Source: Verrucomicrobiaceae bacterium (lineage in GTDB: Bacteria > Verrucomicrobiota > Verrucomicrobiia > Verrucomicrobiales > Verrucomicrobiaceae). Taken from it: DNA of 61,949 bases. Each line of letters starts with the position of its first letter. Position 1 is the stretch's first letter. The notes beneath the pieces are model-generated. The model did not search any database, was not told the origin of the DNA, and saw only the letters and a program-made list of their open reading frames with translations. Shown here one piece after another: positions 26,328 through 35,437 of the stretch. The translations under genes and the position numbers were made by a program. The stretch spans positions 1-61,949 of the forward strand of contig JAEUHN010000008.1 in NCBI GenBank assembly GCA_016795365.1, in the 5' to 3' direction.

Positions 26328-27013
26328 CCGCCTCCACCAACACCCGCTGGTCGCTCGTGCAGGCAGCGAAAGGCGACACCCCGCAGGCTCGCGCCGCATT
26401 GTCGGACTTGTGCGCGATCTACTACGCCCCGGTGCATGGGTTTGTCCGGCGTTGGGTGGCTGACGGCGAGGAGGCGAAGGACCTCACACAGTCTTTCTTC
26501 GCTCGACTGCTGGCGGGTCAGGGGCTGCTCGGCGCCGAGGAGATGCGCGGACGTTTCCGCAGCTACTTGTTCGGCGCGGTGAAGCACTTCATCGCCGAGC
26601 ATCGTCGTAACGAGAGCGCCGTGAAACGTGGAGGTCAAGCAACGGCATTGCCAGCCGACGAAGCTCTCGATCTCATCGACGAGCACGCACCCGCGCCTGA
26701 TGCCGAGTTTGACCGGGCCTGGGCCTGCGCGGTGCTGGACCGCGTGCTCTCGCTCCTCGGCGATGAAATGGAGAAGGCCGGCAAGGCCCACGTCTTCACC
26801 CACTTGAAGCCCTGGCTGGCAGGCTCGGCAGGGCATGGCGACACCGCAGCCGCCGCAGCCACCCTCGGCGTAAGCGAAACTGCGGTGCGCGTGCTCGTGT
26901 CGCGACTTCGCCAGCGCATGCGTCACCTCCTTCGCGACGAGCTGGCTCAAACTCTGAGCGACGGCGTCGATGTGGACGCTGAAATGCGTTTCCTCGCGGA
27001 CGCTCTGCGCTAG
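26324..27013 (+). CDS. ECF sigma factor linked to Ser/Thr kinase
   Basis: 229 residues from the ATG at 26324, which overlaps the kinase stop in an ATGA junction. Region 2 is at about 30-90 (VADGEEAKDLTQSFFARLL, GRFRSYLFGAVKHFIAEHRR) and region 4 at about 150-205 (AAAAATLGVSETAVRVLVSR). No anti-sigma gene follows; phosphorylation by the coupled kinase is the likely control (inference from gene order). The next gene, a PL6 lyase 10 bases downstream, may be in the same transcript. Confidence 0.9.
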   Translation: MTASTNTRWSLVQAAKGDTPQARAALSDLCAIYYAPVHGFVRRWVADGEEAKDLTQSFFARLLAGQGLLGAEEMRGRFRSYLFGAVKHFIAEHRRNESAVKRGGQATALPADEALDLIDEHAPAPDAEFDRAWACAVLDRVLSLLGDEMEKAGKAHVFTHLKPWLAGSAGHGDTAAAAATLGVSETAVRVLVSRLRQRMRHLLRDELAQTLSDGVDVDAEMRFLADALR

Positions 27014-27023
27014 TGGTGCGCCC

Positions 27024-28292
27024 ATGCGCTCTCTCGTTCTCGCACTCCTGCCGGTTCTCGCCTTCGGCAAAGACATTCCGGTTGCCGATGCCGCCGCCTT
27101 CAAAGAAGCCATCAAGAACGCAGCGCCAGGCGACCAGTTATTACTGGCCGAGGGTGAATGGAAAGACTCGGTGCTGAAGTTTGCTGCCGAAGGCACCCAG
27201 GAGCGGCCCATCACCATCAAGGCCTCGAAGCCCGGCAAAACGATCTTCACCGGTGAATCGCAGATCTCGATCGGTGGCCGTTACATCCACATCGAAGGCC
27301 TCTACTTTCGCGACCCTGGTCAGAAGAGCGGTGAGGTGATCGAGCTGCGCAAGGACTCCAAAACGCTGGCCTTCAACTGCATCGTCCGTGATTGCGCCGT
27401 GATCTCGAAGGCACCGGTCGATCTGGGCAAAAAGACGGCACGTTTTGTTTCGATCTACGGCACAGGTCATGTCATCGAGCGCTGCCACTTTGAAGGCAAG
27501 ACCACGGCTGGCACCTTGATGGTGGTCTGGTTCACGCCCGGAGGCGAAGGCAAGCACATCATTCGCGGCAACTACTTCGGCCCCCGTCCTGAGCTGGGCA
27601 AGAACGGCGGCGAGACCATCCGCATCGGTGACAGCGAGACGCACGACACCAACGCCAAGTGCGAGGTGACGGGCAACCTGTTCCACCAGTGCAACGGCGA
27701 GGGCGAGATCATCTCCGTAAAGAGCAATGAGAACCACTTCGCTGGCAACACCTTCCTCGAATGCGAGGGAGCCCTCACGCTGCGCCACGCGCATCGCTGC
27801 GTGGTGGAGGACAACGTTTTCATCGGCAACCACAAGCGCCGCACCGGAGGCGTGCGCATCATCGGCGAGGATCATGTGGTGCGACGCAACTACTTCGAAG
27901 CTCTCGAAGGCGACGGCTACCGGAGCGCGCTCTGCTTCATGAAAGGCATCCCCAACTCTCCGGCCAACGGCTACTACGAGGTCAAGAACGCACTCGTCGA
28001 GAACAACACTGCCATCGACTGCAAGGTGACTCTCGCCATCGGCGAAAGTGATCGCAAGGAAGCCACACTGCCTCCGGTGAATTGCACGGTGAAAGACAAC
28101 ATCTTCATCTCTCCCAAGCGCCCCATCATCGACACCGCCAATCCCGGCCCTGGGTGGACATGGCAGAACAATGTCATGATCGGCAGGAGCATTGGCATCA
28201 ACGATCTGCCTGGCATCATCAGCACCAAGCCCGAGATCACCAAGCCCAAGCCGCTCGCCCGTGATGAATTGGGCACCTCGTGGTCCCTGTGA
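27024..28292 (+). CDS. Polysaccharide lyase family 6 (chondroitinase B/alginate lyase-like)
   Basis: 422 residues from the ATG at 27024, giving a signal peptide (MRSLVLALLPVLAFG). It forms a right-handed parallel beta-helix with N-terminal PVADAAAFKEAIKNAAPGDQ and coil repeats of the VTGNLFHQCNGEGEIISVKS, NTFLECEGALTLRHAHRCVV and RRNYFEALEGDGYRSAL type. These contain the Lys and Arg positions expected of the PL6 active site (SVKSN, LRHAH). It cleaves uronate-containing polysaccharide by beta-elimination outside the cytoplasm; alginate versus dermatan sulfate cannot be decided. Its placement 10 bases after a kinase/ECF pair suggests regulated expression. Confidence 0.9.
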   Translation: MRSLVLALLPVLAFGKDIPVADAAAFKEAIKNAAPGDQLLLAEGEWKDSVLKFAAEGTQERPITIKASKPGKTIFTGESQISIGGRYIHIEGLYFRDPGQKSGEVIELRKDSKTLAFNCIVRDCAVISKAPVDLGKKTARFVSIYGTGHVIERCHFEGKTTAGTLMVVWFTPGGEGKHIIRGNYFGPRPELGKNGGETIRIGDSETHDTNAKCEVTGNLFHQCNGEGEIISVKSNENHFAGNTFLECEGALTLRHAHRCVVEDNVFIGNHKRRTGGVRIIGEDHVVRRNYFEALEGDGYRSALCFMKGIPNSPANGYYEVKNALVENNTAIDCKVTLAIGESDRKEATLPPVNCTVKDNIFISPKRPIIDTANPGPGWTWQNNVMIGRSIGINDLPGIISTKPEITKPKPLARDELGTSWSL

Positions 28293-28357
28293 ATCATCCG
28301 CCGTGCATCAACTTGGGTGAAGCCCATGCTCCACCCAAGGTCATGCGTTGAACGTGA

Positions 28358-31102
28358 TCAACCCACCGCCTCGGCACAGCGGCCGCACAGGCACGAGTGC
28401 TTGGCGTTCGAGCCTACGTCGGGAAGGTGCTTCCAGCACCGGGCACACTTGGCATTCGAGGACTCGCGGACTTCGGCTTTCAGCTCGGGGCCGCGGACGA
28501 CGTCGAGCTCGCTGAGGATGAAGAACTCCTGCAGCGTGGCGGCGTCGTTCCAGACGGGGTGGGTGAAGCCTTCGGTCGGCAAGGTGAGGCGCACGGTGGC
28601 CTCGAGCGAGGAGCCAATCTTCTTGGCCTGGCGCTCGGGCTCAATCGCTTGCGAGATGGCGGCGCGGGCCTTCACCATTTCCTCGACGGCGACGTTGGCA
28701 TCGCTGCCAGCGTGCGCGGGGTTCGGCACGGGGAAGACTTCAAGGTGCACGCTCTCGGTGTAGCCGAGGTGTTCCCACGTTTCATCGGCGGTGAAGGCGA
28801 GGATGGGGGCCAAGAGCTTGCTGAGCGTCTCGGCGATCTCGCGGAAGGCGGTCTGGGCGGCGCGGCGCTTGGTGCCGTTCGCGGGATCGCAATACATTCT
28901 GTCCTTGGTGATGTCGATGTAGAGCGAGGACAGGTCGCTGGCGCAGAACTGATTGATGACGGTGAAGACCTTGCGGAAGTCGAAGCGCTCGTAGGCCTGC
29001 ACGCATTCCTTGGTCACGTCGTGCAGGCGCTCCAGCACCCAGCGGTCGATGAGCGTGAGGCTCTCCACGGGCACCGCGTTCTCGGGTTTGAAGTCGTGCA
29101 GGTTGCCCAGGATCACGCGCATGGTGTTGCGGATGCGGCGATAGCTTTCGCCGGTCTGCTGGAACAGCTCTTCGCTGAAGGGGACCTCGTTTTGATAATC
29201 GACGCTGCTCACCCACAGCCGCACCATGTCCGCGCCATACTTGTTGTAGTAGTGGTCAGCGGTCATGGGCTTCTTGTTCTTGTCCTGCTCGGACTTGCTG
29301 ATCTTCTTGCCGCTCGTATCGACGACGAAGCCGTGCGTGATGACGTTCTTGTAGGGCGCGGCGTCATGCGCGACGACGCTGACCATGAGTGAGGACTGGA
29401 ACCAGCCGCGATGCTGGTCGGTGGCCTCGATATACACGTCGGCGGGGCAGTGCAGTTCCGGGTGGCGGTCCAAGACGGCGACGCTGGAGCAACCGGAGTC
29501 GATCCACACATCGAGCGTGTCCTTGCAGCGCTTCGTGCCCTCGGGCAGGCCCACGAGGTCGGCCCAGAAGGCATCGTCCTTCTCGAACCACAGATTCGTG
29601 CCGTGCTGCTCCACCGCATCGGCCACCTTGCTCACGATGCCTTCATCGAGAATGGCTTCGCCATCAGGCGAGAAAAACACCGGCAGCGGCACGCCCCAGG
29701 TGCGCTGGCGGCTGATGCACCAATCGGGACGCGATTCCACGGTGCCGTAGATGCGGTTGCGGCCCCAGGCAGGCAGCCAGTTCACCTTGTCGATCTCATA
29801 GAGCGCCTTCTCGCGGATCGCGTCGATCTTGATGAAGAACTGCGACACCGCGCGGAAGATGATCGGCGTCTTCGAGCGCCAGCAGTGCGGATACTGGTGA
29901 ACGTATTTCTCCTCGCCCAGCAGCGCGTTCTTGGTCTTGAGCAGCTCGATGATGCCTTCGTTGCTCTTGAAGACATGCTTGCCCACGAAGTCCGGCAATC
30001 CGCACTCGGCGGTGAAGAGGCCGTTGTCATCGACCGGCGAAAGGATGTCCAGGCCGTGCTCGCGGCCCGCGATGTAGTCGTCCGCGCCGTGGCCGGGCGC
30101 CATGTGCACCGCGCCGGTGCCGGTGTCGTCGGTGACGAACAAGGCATTGATGATCTTCGACGTGCGCGGTAGGAACGGATGCTGCGCCTCGCAGCCGTTG
30201 AGCGCGGTGCCCTTGAGCTTTTGCGGTGTCTCGTCGGTCAACTTGTAGCCGGTCGCGGCAGCGAAGGCCTCGAGACGCGAGGTGGCGATGACGAACTTCG
30301 CCGTCATGCCCCCGTCGTGCGTGAAGGTGCCGCAGACGTAGTCGAAGTCCGGGTGCAGCGCGATGCCCAGGTTCGCAGGCAGCGTCCACGGCGTGGTCGT
30401 CCAGATCACCATCGACGCGTCTTCCAGTCCGGGCGGCGGATTGAGCAGCTTGAACGACACATGGATCGCGGGCGAGGTCTTCTCCTTGTATTCGACTTCG
30501 GCTTCCGCCAGCGCGGTCTGCGCGCCATAGCTCCACTGCACTGGCTTCTTGCTGCGATACACGAGGCCCTTGCTCACGAACTTGCCGAACGTGCGCATGA
30601 TGTCGGCCTCATAAGTCGGATCGAGCGTGAGATACGGCTTCTGCCAGTCGCCGAAGACACCGAGGCGCTTGAACGAGTTGCGCTGGATGTCGATGAAGCC
30701 ACGCGCGAACGCCTCGCTGCGCGTGCGCACCTCGGCGGGCGACAGGTTTTGCGCTTCCTTCACCACCTTGAACTCGATCGGCAGCCCGTGGCAGTCCCAG
30801 CCGGGAATGAACGGCGCATAATGCCCGGCCATGGTCTTCGACTTCACGATCAGGTCCTTGAGGATCTTGTTCAGCGCCGTGCCCATGTGCACATCGCCGT
30901 TGGCGAACGGAGGCCCATCATGCAGCACGAACTTCGGCCCGCTCTTGCGCTTCTCGATGATCTTCTCGTAGAGCTTCGAGGTCTCCCACTTCTGCAACCG
31001 CGCTGGCTCACGCGTCACCAGATCAGCCTTCATCGGGAAGTCCGTCTTCGGCAGCAGCACAGTGTTCTTGTAGTTCGGGGCAGAGTCAGGGGTCGCGCTC
31101 AT
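28358..31102 (-). CDS. ileS: Isoleucyl-tRNA synthetase
   Basis: Charges tRNA-Ile with isoleucine and edits valine. 914 residues. Class I signatures: HIGH-type HMGT (about 72-75) within PPFANGDVHMGTALNK, GWDCHGLPIE, the editing-domain region WTTTPWTLPANLGIAL, the KMSKS-type KISKS about two thirds along, and a C-terminal zinc finger (KCARCW and LCGRC). Length and layout match the bacterial IleS with C-terminal zinc. No T-box or other leader is recognisable in the 190 bases upstream. It is a single gene on the minus strand. Confidence 0.97.
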   Translation of the reverse strand: MSATPDSAPNYKNTVLLPKTDFPMKADLVTREPARLQKWETSKLYEKIIEKRKSGPKFVLHDGPPFANGDVHMGTALNKILKDLIVKSKTMAGHYAPFIPGWDCHGLPIEFKVVKEAQNLSPAEVRTRSEAFARGFIDIQRNSFKRLGVFGDWQKPYLTLDPTYEADIMRTFGKFVSKGLVYRSKKPVQWSYGAQTALAEAEVEYKEKTSPAIHVSFKLLNPPPGLEDASMVIWTTTPWTLPANLGIALHPDFDYVCGTFTHDGGMTAKFVIATSRLEAFAAATGYKLTDETPQKLKGTALNGCEAQHPFLPRTSKIINALFVTDDTGTGAVHMAPGHGADDYIAGREHGLDILSPVDDNGLFTAECGLPDFVGKHVFKSNEGIIELLKTKNALLGEEKYVHQYPHCWRSKTPIIFRAVSQFFIKIDAIREKALYEIDKVNWLPAWGRNRIYGTVESRPDWCISRQRTWGVPLPVFFSPDGEAILDEGIVSKVADAVEQHGTNLWFEKDDAFWADLVGLPEGTKRCKDTLDVWIDSGCSSVAVLDRHPELHCPADVYIEATDQHRGWFQSSLMVSVVAHDAAPYKNVITHGFVVDTSGKKISKSEQDKNKKPMTADHYYNKYGADMVRLWVSSVDYQNEVPFSEELFQQTGESYRRIRNTMRVILGNLHDFKPENAVPVESLTLIDRWVLERLHDVTKECVQAYERFDFRKVFTVINQFCASDLSSLYIDITKDRMYCDPANGTKRRAAQTAFREIAETLSKLLAPILAFTADETWEHLGYTESVHLEVFPVPNPAHAGSDANVAVEEMVKARAAISQAIEPERQAKKIGSSLEATVRLTLPTEGFTHPVWNDAATLQEFFILSELDVVRGPELKAEVRESSNAKCARCWKHLPDVGSNAKHSCLCGRCAEAVG

Positions 31103-31279
31103 GGTTCAGGGAAAAGGAGCGCGGAGAATAGCGGGTTCGCGCCGGGGGGCAAGGAGGGAGACAAATCTCCAAGCAACTCAGAAACCTTGGGTGTTTGCAG
31201 GCCGCAGCAGTTACAATTCCCGATCGGAACGGACCTGCCTAGCCTACGGCGTAGGATAGCCAGCTCCAACACCCGACGC

Positions 31280-31300
31280 AGTAGGCCACTCTGGCCTACT
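31280..31300. repeat. Perfect inverted repeat at 3' end of dehydrogenase gene
   Basis: AGTAGGCCA (31280-31288), CTC, TGGCCTACT (31292-31300): a 9-bp stem overlapping the stop codon of the minus-strand gene. There is no U-run on the minus-strand transcript, so it would be at most a weak terminator or an mRNA 3'-end stabiliser. Confidence 0.4.
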
Positions 31301-34052
31301 TCAGCGAGAGGATGAAGGCCTTCACGTCGGCGACTTCCTGAGGCTTCAGGATGAGGCCCATCGGAGGCATCGGTGACACGCCAAGCTTCTCGAAGCCCTT
31401 CGCGAGCTTCGCATTCGGATTGAGCAGCGACTCGGTGATGTAGGCTTCATCCTTGCGCGAGGCGACACCATCCAGCGCGGGTCCGACAGCGCTGCCTTGA
31501 CCCTTCAGAACGTGGCAATTTTTGCAGGCGGCCACGGGGTGAGTCCAGAAGATCGTCTCGCCGCGCTTCACGTCACCAGCGAGCGGCTTCTCGGTGTCTT
31601 CTTCGAGCGGGATGACTTCGCAGAGCTTCGCGTCATCAAAGAAGCCATCGCCTTTCGCGACGTGCAGCAGGTTGATGCTGGCCTTGGGCTTGTCCGTGTT
31701 GGTGAAGATCACCTCTACTTCCGACCAGCCGGACTCGCGAGCGGTGACCTTGTTCGTCTCGGCACGTCCGATGTGATCGTTAAGGCTGATCTTGCCTTTG
31801 AAAGCATGGGTCTTCACCCAGGCGCTGAGGCGATAGGTCGTGTTGGGCTTCAAGGCCACATCCTGGAACAAGCTCGTGTCCGCGTCATCGCGCGTGATGC
31901 AGCGCACCGCTGCCTTGCCGCCGTGCATGTGATCCTTGCCCAGCACAGTCGCCCACTCGGCTCCGGCATTTCCTGGGCGAGTGCCGTAGTCGCGACGCTT
32001 CCAGCCGACAGGCAGGCCGTCTTTGACTTGTTCGAGGTCGCCATTCACCAGCAGGTTTGGGCCTTCCTTGAACGCTTGCACCTTGTGCTTCTTCACGAGC
32101 AAACGTGCTGCCTCGGTGAGCCATTCGTCGCCCTTCACCACAGGGTCGGAGGCAAGCTTTTTGATGAGGGTTTGAATCTCAGGTGTGGTGGCAAACTCGG
32201 CCAGCTTCACGAAGGCAGCGAGACGCACCTGCAGGTCGGCATCGCTGAACACACCGCTGCCGAAGAAGAGATCGTGCGAGGCTTTGTCGGTGCCAAGGGC
32301 GCGCACCGCATTGCGGCGGATCTTCGCGTCCGGGCTCAGCAAGGCAGCACGATGAGCGTCGGCGGTGAGCTTGCCCTGTGCATGGTCTGCCCAGAGTTTG
32401 TGAATTGGAGCCAGCTGATCGGTCGCTGTCGATTTTTCAACCGCGAGGCGCTGAGCGGTGAGCGCTCCATAGACGGTCTTCGCATTCAGCGAAGGCGGTG
32501 TGCTCTTGCCCCAGATGCGATAGATGCGGCCACGTGAGTGATCGCGGATCTCGTTCTCGTGAGCACCACCAGGGCCAGTCGTAGCCACGAAGCCACCGCG
32601 TTCCATGCTCGGCGTCGGATTGTGCTGAATGATGAAGTTTTGGAAATCAGCTACCCACACGGCTCCGTCGGGGCCGACCTCGGCATGCACCGGTGAAGTC
32701 CATTCATCGCTGCTGGCGAAGATGTTGTAGCCGTCGATCGCCTTCCAGCCTGCGCCGTCGGCGACCACATCGAAGGTGCTCACGACCTTCATGGTGGGCT
32801 CGCAGACCATGGCGCGACCTTGGAAGCGGGCGGGGAGTTTGTCCGAGTAGATGAAGTTGGAACCAGCGGCTGCGGTGTAGCCATTGAACACATCCACCTG
32901 ACGATAGTTCGGCGTGATAGTGTGGCACTCGTCCACCACGTTGATCTTCTTCGCCGTCATCACACGCACGCCGTCGGGTGCCACGCTCTGCGGGATGCCG
33001 CCAAAGAAGATGGGAGCACCATTCGCGGTGCCACCGAACTGATCACTGGCATCATTGTAGCTGTGGCCCCAGGCATTGTTCGTGAACTGGTGGAGGAACT
33101 CAAGCGCGCTGCCGTCCGCTTTGAAGCGGTAGGTGCCCATGGCAAACTTATGCTGCTTGCCGCCGACGTAACCCTCGATGCCCGAGTAGCCGACGCAGCC
33201 ATAGAGCCAGTTGTCGAAGCCGTAGTGGAGGTTGCTTGCCTGGGCATGTGTGTCGCGGATGCCCCAGCAGTCGATGATCGTCTCGCGAACGTCGGCCTTG
33301 TCGTCGCCGTTGGTATCTTTGAGGAAAATGAACTTCGGCGGCTGGCTGACGATGATGCCGCCGTTGGCGAAGACGATACCGGTCGGAAGATTCAGCTTGT
33401 CGGCAAAGACGGTGAACTTGTCAGCCTTGCCATCGCCATCGGTGTCTTCGCAGATCTTGATGGTGTCCTGGCCAACGCCGGTCTCGACAACGCCATGCGG
33501 ATAGTCGCGTGTCTCGACGACCCAGCAGCGGCCACGCTCGTCCCAGGCAAAGGCGATGGGCTTGGCGATCTCTGGTTCGCTGGCGAAGAGCTTCACTTCA
33601 CAGTCCGCAGGCACCTGGATGCGCTCCAGGCTTCCTTTGGAGCTGAAGGGCTTCTGCAAGGTAAGTGGCTCCGGGCGCTTCTCATAGTTCGCGACCTGCG
33701 GATGCTTCACGCGCACCTCCGGCTCACGTTGATCGAGAAACTTCTGCCACTCGGCTTTGCGGTCAGCGCTGATCGCACCCAGGACCTTTGCCTTGGCGGT
33801 AGCCGCATCGGTAACTTCACCGGCCTTGATGACCACGTCATAGTTCTTGTCCAGATCGGCGCTGCGCTGGGAGCCAGTGACGTAGTCAAAGTAGATCGCG
33901 TCCCGCCCGAGATCTCGCATCGCATCGTGGAGCACCCCGACTTTGGATTGCTCTGCACCAGCTTCGTCAACATAGAGAACCCGAACTGGACGGGGTTCGG
34001 CGTGTGCCACGGAAGTGACCAGGAGGCAGGCGAGGACAGAATGGAGCTTCAT
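31296..34052 (-). CDS. PVC-type membrane-bound dehydrogenase with C-terminal heme site
   Basis: 918 residues. Signal peptide (MKLHSVLACLLVTSVAHA), then a ThuA-like alpha/beta section (RVLYVDEAGAEQSKVGVL, to about 110). A beta-propeller dehydrogenase domain follows (about 125-500; FASEPEIAKPIAFAWDERG, VVETRDYPHG, PTGIVFANGGIIVSQPP). After HEAT-like helices (about 560-640) comes a carbohydrate-binding-like beta-sandwich (NLLVNGDLEQ to about 800). The cytochrome c domain has CKNCHVLKGQGSAVGPALDG. These proteins are a hallmark of Planctomycetes and Verrucomicrobia and probably oxidise sugars or polyols in the periplasm (inferred for the family). Confidence 0.92.
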   Translation of the reverse strand: MKLHSVLACLLVTSVAHAEPRPVRVLYVDEAGAEQSKVGVLHDAMRDLGRDAIYFDYVTGSQRSADLDKNYDVVIKAGEVTDAATAKAKVLGAISADRKAEWQKFLDQREPEVRVKHPQVANYEKRPEPLTLQKPFSSKGSLERIQVPADCEVKLFASEPEIAKPIAFAWDERGRCWVVETRDYPHGVVETGVGQDTIKICEDTDGDGKADKFTVFADKLNLPTGIVFANGGIIVSQPPKFIFLKDTNGDDKADVRETIIDCWGIRDTHAQASNLHYGFDNWLYGCVGYSGIEGYVGGKQHKFAMGTYRFKADGSALEFLHQFTNNAWGHSYNDASDQFGGTANGAPIFFGGIPQSVAPDGVRVMTAKKINVVDECHTITPNYRQVDVFNGYTAAAGSNFIYSDKLPARFQGRAMVCEPTMKVVSTFDVVADGAGWKAIDGYNIFASSDEWTSPVHAEVGPDGAVWVADFQNFIIQHNPTPSMERGGFVATTGPGGAHENEIRDHSRGRIYRIWGKSTPPSLNAKTVYGALTAQRLAVEKSTATDQLAPIHKLWADHAQGKLTADAHRAALLSPDAKIRRNAVRALGTDKASHDLFFGSGVFSDADLQVRLAAFVKLAEFATTPEIQTLIKKLASDPVVKGDEWLTEAARLLVKKHKVQAFKEGPNLLVNGDLEQVKDGLPVGWKRRDYGTRPGNAGAEWATVLGKDHMHGGKAAVRCITRDDADTSLFQDVALKPNTTYRLSAWVKTHAFKGKISLNDHIGRAETNKVTARESGWSEVEVIFTNTDKPKASINLLHVAKGDGFFDDAKLCEVIPLEEDTEKPLAGDVKRGETIFWTHPVAACKNCHVLKGQGSAVGPALDGVASRKDEAYITESLLNPNAKLAKGFEKLGVSPMPPMGLILKPQEVADVKAFILSLK

Positions 34053-34083
34053 AGAATGTCGTCAGGATACACAGCCCCCCGCT

Positions 34084-34102
34084 AAAGTTGTCAGACAACT
34101 TT
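34084..34102. promoter_or_regulatory. Palindrome upstream of the PVC dehydrogenase gene
   Basis: AAAGTTGT (34084-34091), CAG, ACAACTTT (34095-34102): a perfect 8-bp stem 32 bases upstream of the dehydrogenase start on the minus strand. On the plus strand it is followed by two further T. It could be an operator for the dehydrogenase or a terminator of the glutathione peroxidase transcript. Confidence 0.4.
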
Positions 34103-34177
34103 TTGGCCCAATCAGACATTGCCCATGCCCAAACGCCCTCTGCCTCGCCATCCGAGATCGGCTCCACGGTCGCCCCG

Positions 34178-34702
34178 CTACTTCCCGAGAGCTTTGTCGA
34201 TGGCAGCGGTCAGCTCCGAAGCCTCCGGCTCCACTCCCGCATCAAACGCCTGCAAGACCTTGCCGTCCTTGCCAACGAGGAACTTGCAGAAGTTCCAGCC
34301 GACATCACCGGTCTTGAGCAACTCAGCATACAAGGGATGTGGAGTTCCTGACTTGATCGCGACCTTGTCAAACATCGGGAAAGACACGCTGTAGTTCGTC
34401 GAACAGAACGTCTTGATCTCAGCATTCGATCCGGGCTCCTGGCCTCCAAAGTCATTACACGGGAAGCCGAGCACCACCAGCCCCTTGGACTGATACTTCT
34501 TCCACAGTGCCTCCAGTCCCGAATACTGGGGCGTGTAGCCGCATTGGCTTGCGACGTTCACGATTAGGAGAGCTTTGCCTGCATAGGCTTTGAGGCTGGT
34601 GTCCTTGCCATCGATGTCTTTGACAGGGATGTCGTAGATCGGGGCATCAGCGAAGGCAGTCATGGTCAGGCAGGAGAGAAGAAGGGTGAACAGTGTTTTC
34701 AT
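34178..34702 (-). CDS. Exported glutathione peroxidase (Cys type)
   Basis: Thiol peroxidase reducing hydroperoxides, here probably periplasmic. 174 residues from the ATG at 34702, which gives a clean signal peptide (MKTLFTLLLSCLTMTAFA); a longer frame adds 17 residues that would spoil it. Motifs: NVASQCGYTPQY with the peroxidatic Cys, GFPCNDFGGQEPG with the conserved Gln, and WNFCKFLVGKDG with the conserved Trp/Asn. The Cys in place of selenocysteine and IKTFCSTNYSVSFP fit bacterial thioredoxin-dependent members. Confidence 0.95.
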   Translation of the reverse strand: MKTLFTLLLSCLTMTAFADAPIYDIPVKDIDGKDTSLKAYAGKALLIVNVASQCGYTPQYSGLEALWKKYQSKGLVVLGFPCNDFGGQEPGSNAEIKTFCSTNYSVSFPMFDKVAIKSGTPHPLYAELLKTGDVGWNFCKFLVGKDGKVLQAFDAGVEPEASELTAAIDKALGK

Positions 34703-34760
34703 CGAGCGAGGGAACGCCCATGCACTGCGAGAGGTTGCAGCCTCATTCGCCACGCCTCAA

Positions 34761-35312
34761 TCACATGGGCTCGCGGCCCGTCGCCTCGGTGAACTGCGAC
34801 CGCAGTTGCGCCGCATACTCGTGCGAGGTGCCCAGATCTCGCTGCAACTCCATTACCTGCTTCTCCAGCCAGTGAATCCTTTGCTTGAGCATCGTGATGG
34901 TATCCGAGACATGACTGTTCTCGGGCATCGCGGTGCCGTAAAACACCGTCTCTGCACTGCGCACCTGATGCGGACTCACCTGATAGAATGGCTGATCCGC
35001 AAGCCGCCCAGTCGTGGACTCAGCACAATTGATCAGCATCACATGCTCGTCGATCTCGCCCCGTGCGAGAAACTCCTGAATCGTCCCGACCGACGTGGGT
35101 CCGTAGAGATAGCTGTCCGGCATCTCGATCAGCCAATCCATCTGAAGCTCCGCAATCATGGGTGCGCGCACCCAGGACTGACGACCGTCCTGCGACACCT
35201 TGTCCAAGGGCGAGATCTTCGCTTCGGCGGCCCAGGACCGTAGCTGATCCAATGAGACGGGACCATGGACGACGCGATCCGCCGCCTTCAGGAGATGCCA
35301 TTCGTTTGTCAT
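34761..35312 (-). CDS. Protein with two GYF_2-like domains and a coiled coil
   Basis: 183 residues from the ATG at 35312. Two repeats of the GYF_2 type are visible: WHLLKAADRVVHGPVSLDQL (about 4-55) and WLIEMPDSYLYGPTSVGTIQ (about 60-110). GYF_2 domains bind short proline-rich or membrane-protein segments in many PVC bacteria. Residues about 135-165 form a heptad-like coiled coil (ITMLKQRIHWLEKQVMELQ). A hairpin including the Shine-Dalgarno sits directly upstream. Function not known. Confidence 0.82.
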   Translation of the reverse strand: MTNEWHLLKAADRVVHGPVSLDQLRSWAAEAKISPLDKVSQDGRQSWVRAPMIAELQMDWLIEMPDSYLYGPTSVGTIQEFLARGEIDEHVMLINCAESTTGRLADQPFYQVSPHQVRSAETVFYGTAMPENSHVSDTITMLKQRIHWLEKQVMELQRDLGTSHEYAAQLRSQFTEATGREPM

Positions 35313-35314
35313 AA

Positions 35315-35338
35315 TCACACCTTACTCGAAAGGTGTGA
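35315..35338 (-). promoter_or_regulatory. Hairpin enclosing the ribosome binding site of the GYF gene
   Basis: On the minus strand TCACACCTT, a 6-base loop, AAGGTGTGA: a perfect 9-bp stem ending 2 bases before the ATG at 35312. The AAGGTG (35330-side arm pairs with CACCTT) is the only plausible Shine-Dalgarno, so folding would block translation. It could also be a DNA operator. Confidence 0.5.
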
Positions 35339-35437
35339 CTGATTTGAAGCAAAATCCTCCCAGCCAACACAGGCAGTTCTCGAACAGCACAAAGTCATGC
35401 GACGAGAACGATTCGTGCGAGCAGCCTGAGGTTCGCC

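Noticed and set aside
28397..30172. Several long plus-strand frames opposite ileS
   Set aside because: They lie fully within a complete and well-conserved ileS and show no motifs; they are codon-bias shadows.
31103..31295. Possible T-box or leader control of ileS
   Set aside because: No specifier loop, T-box sequence (TGGNACCGCG-like) or terminator/antiterminator pair is visible upstream of the minus-strand start.
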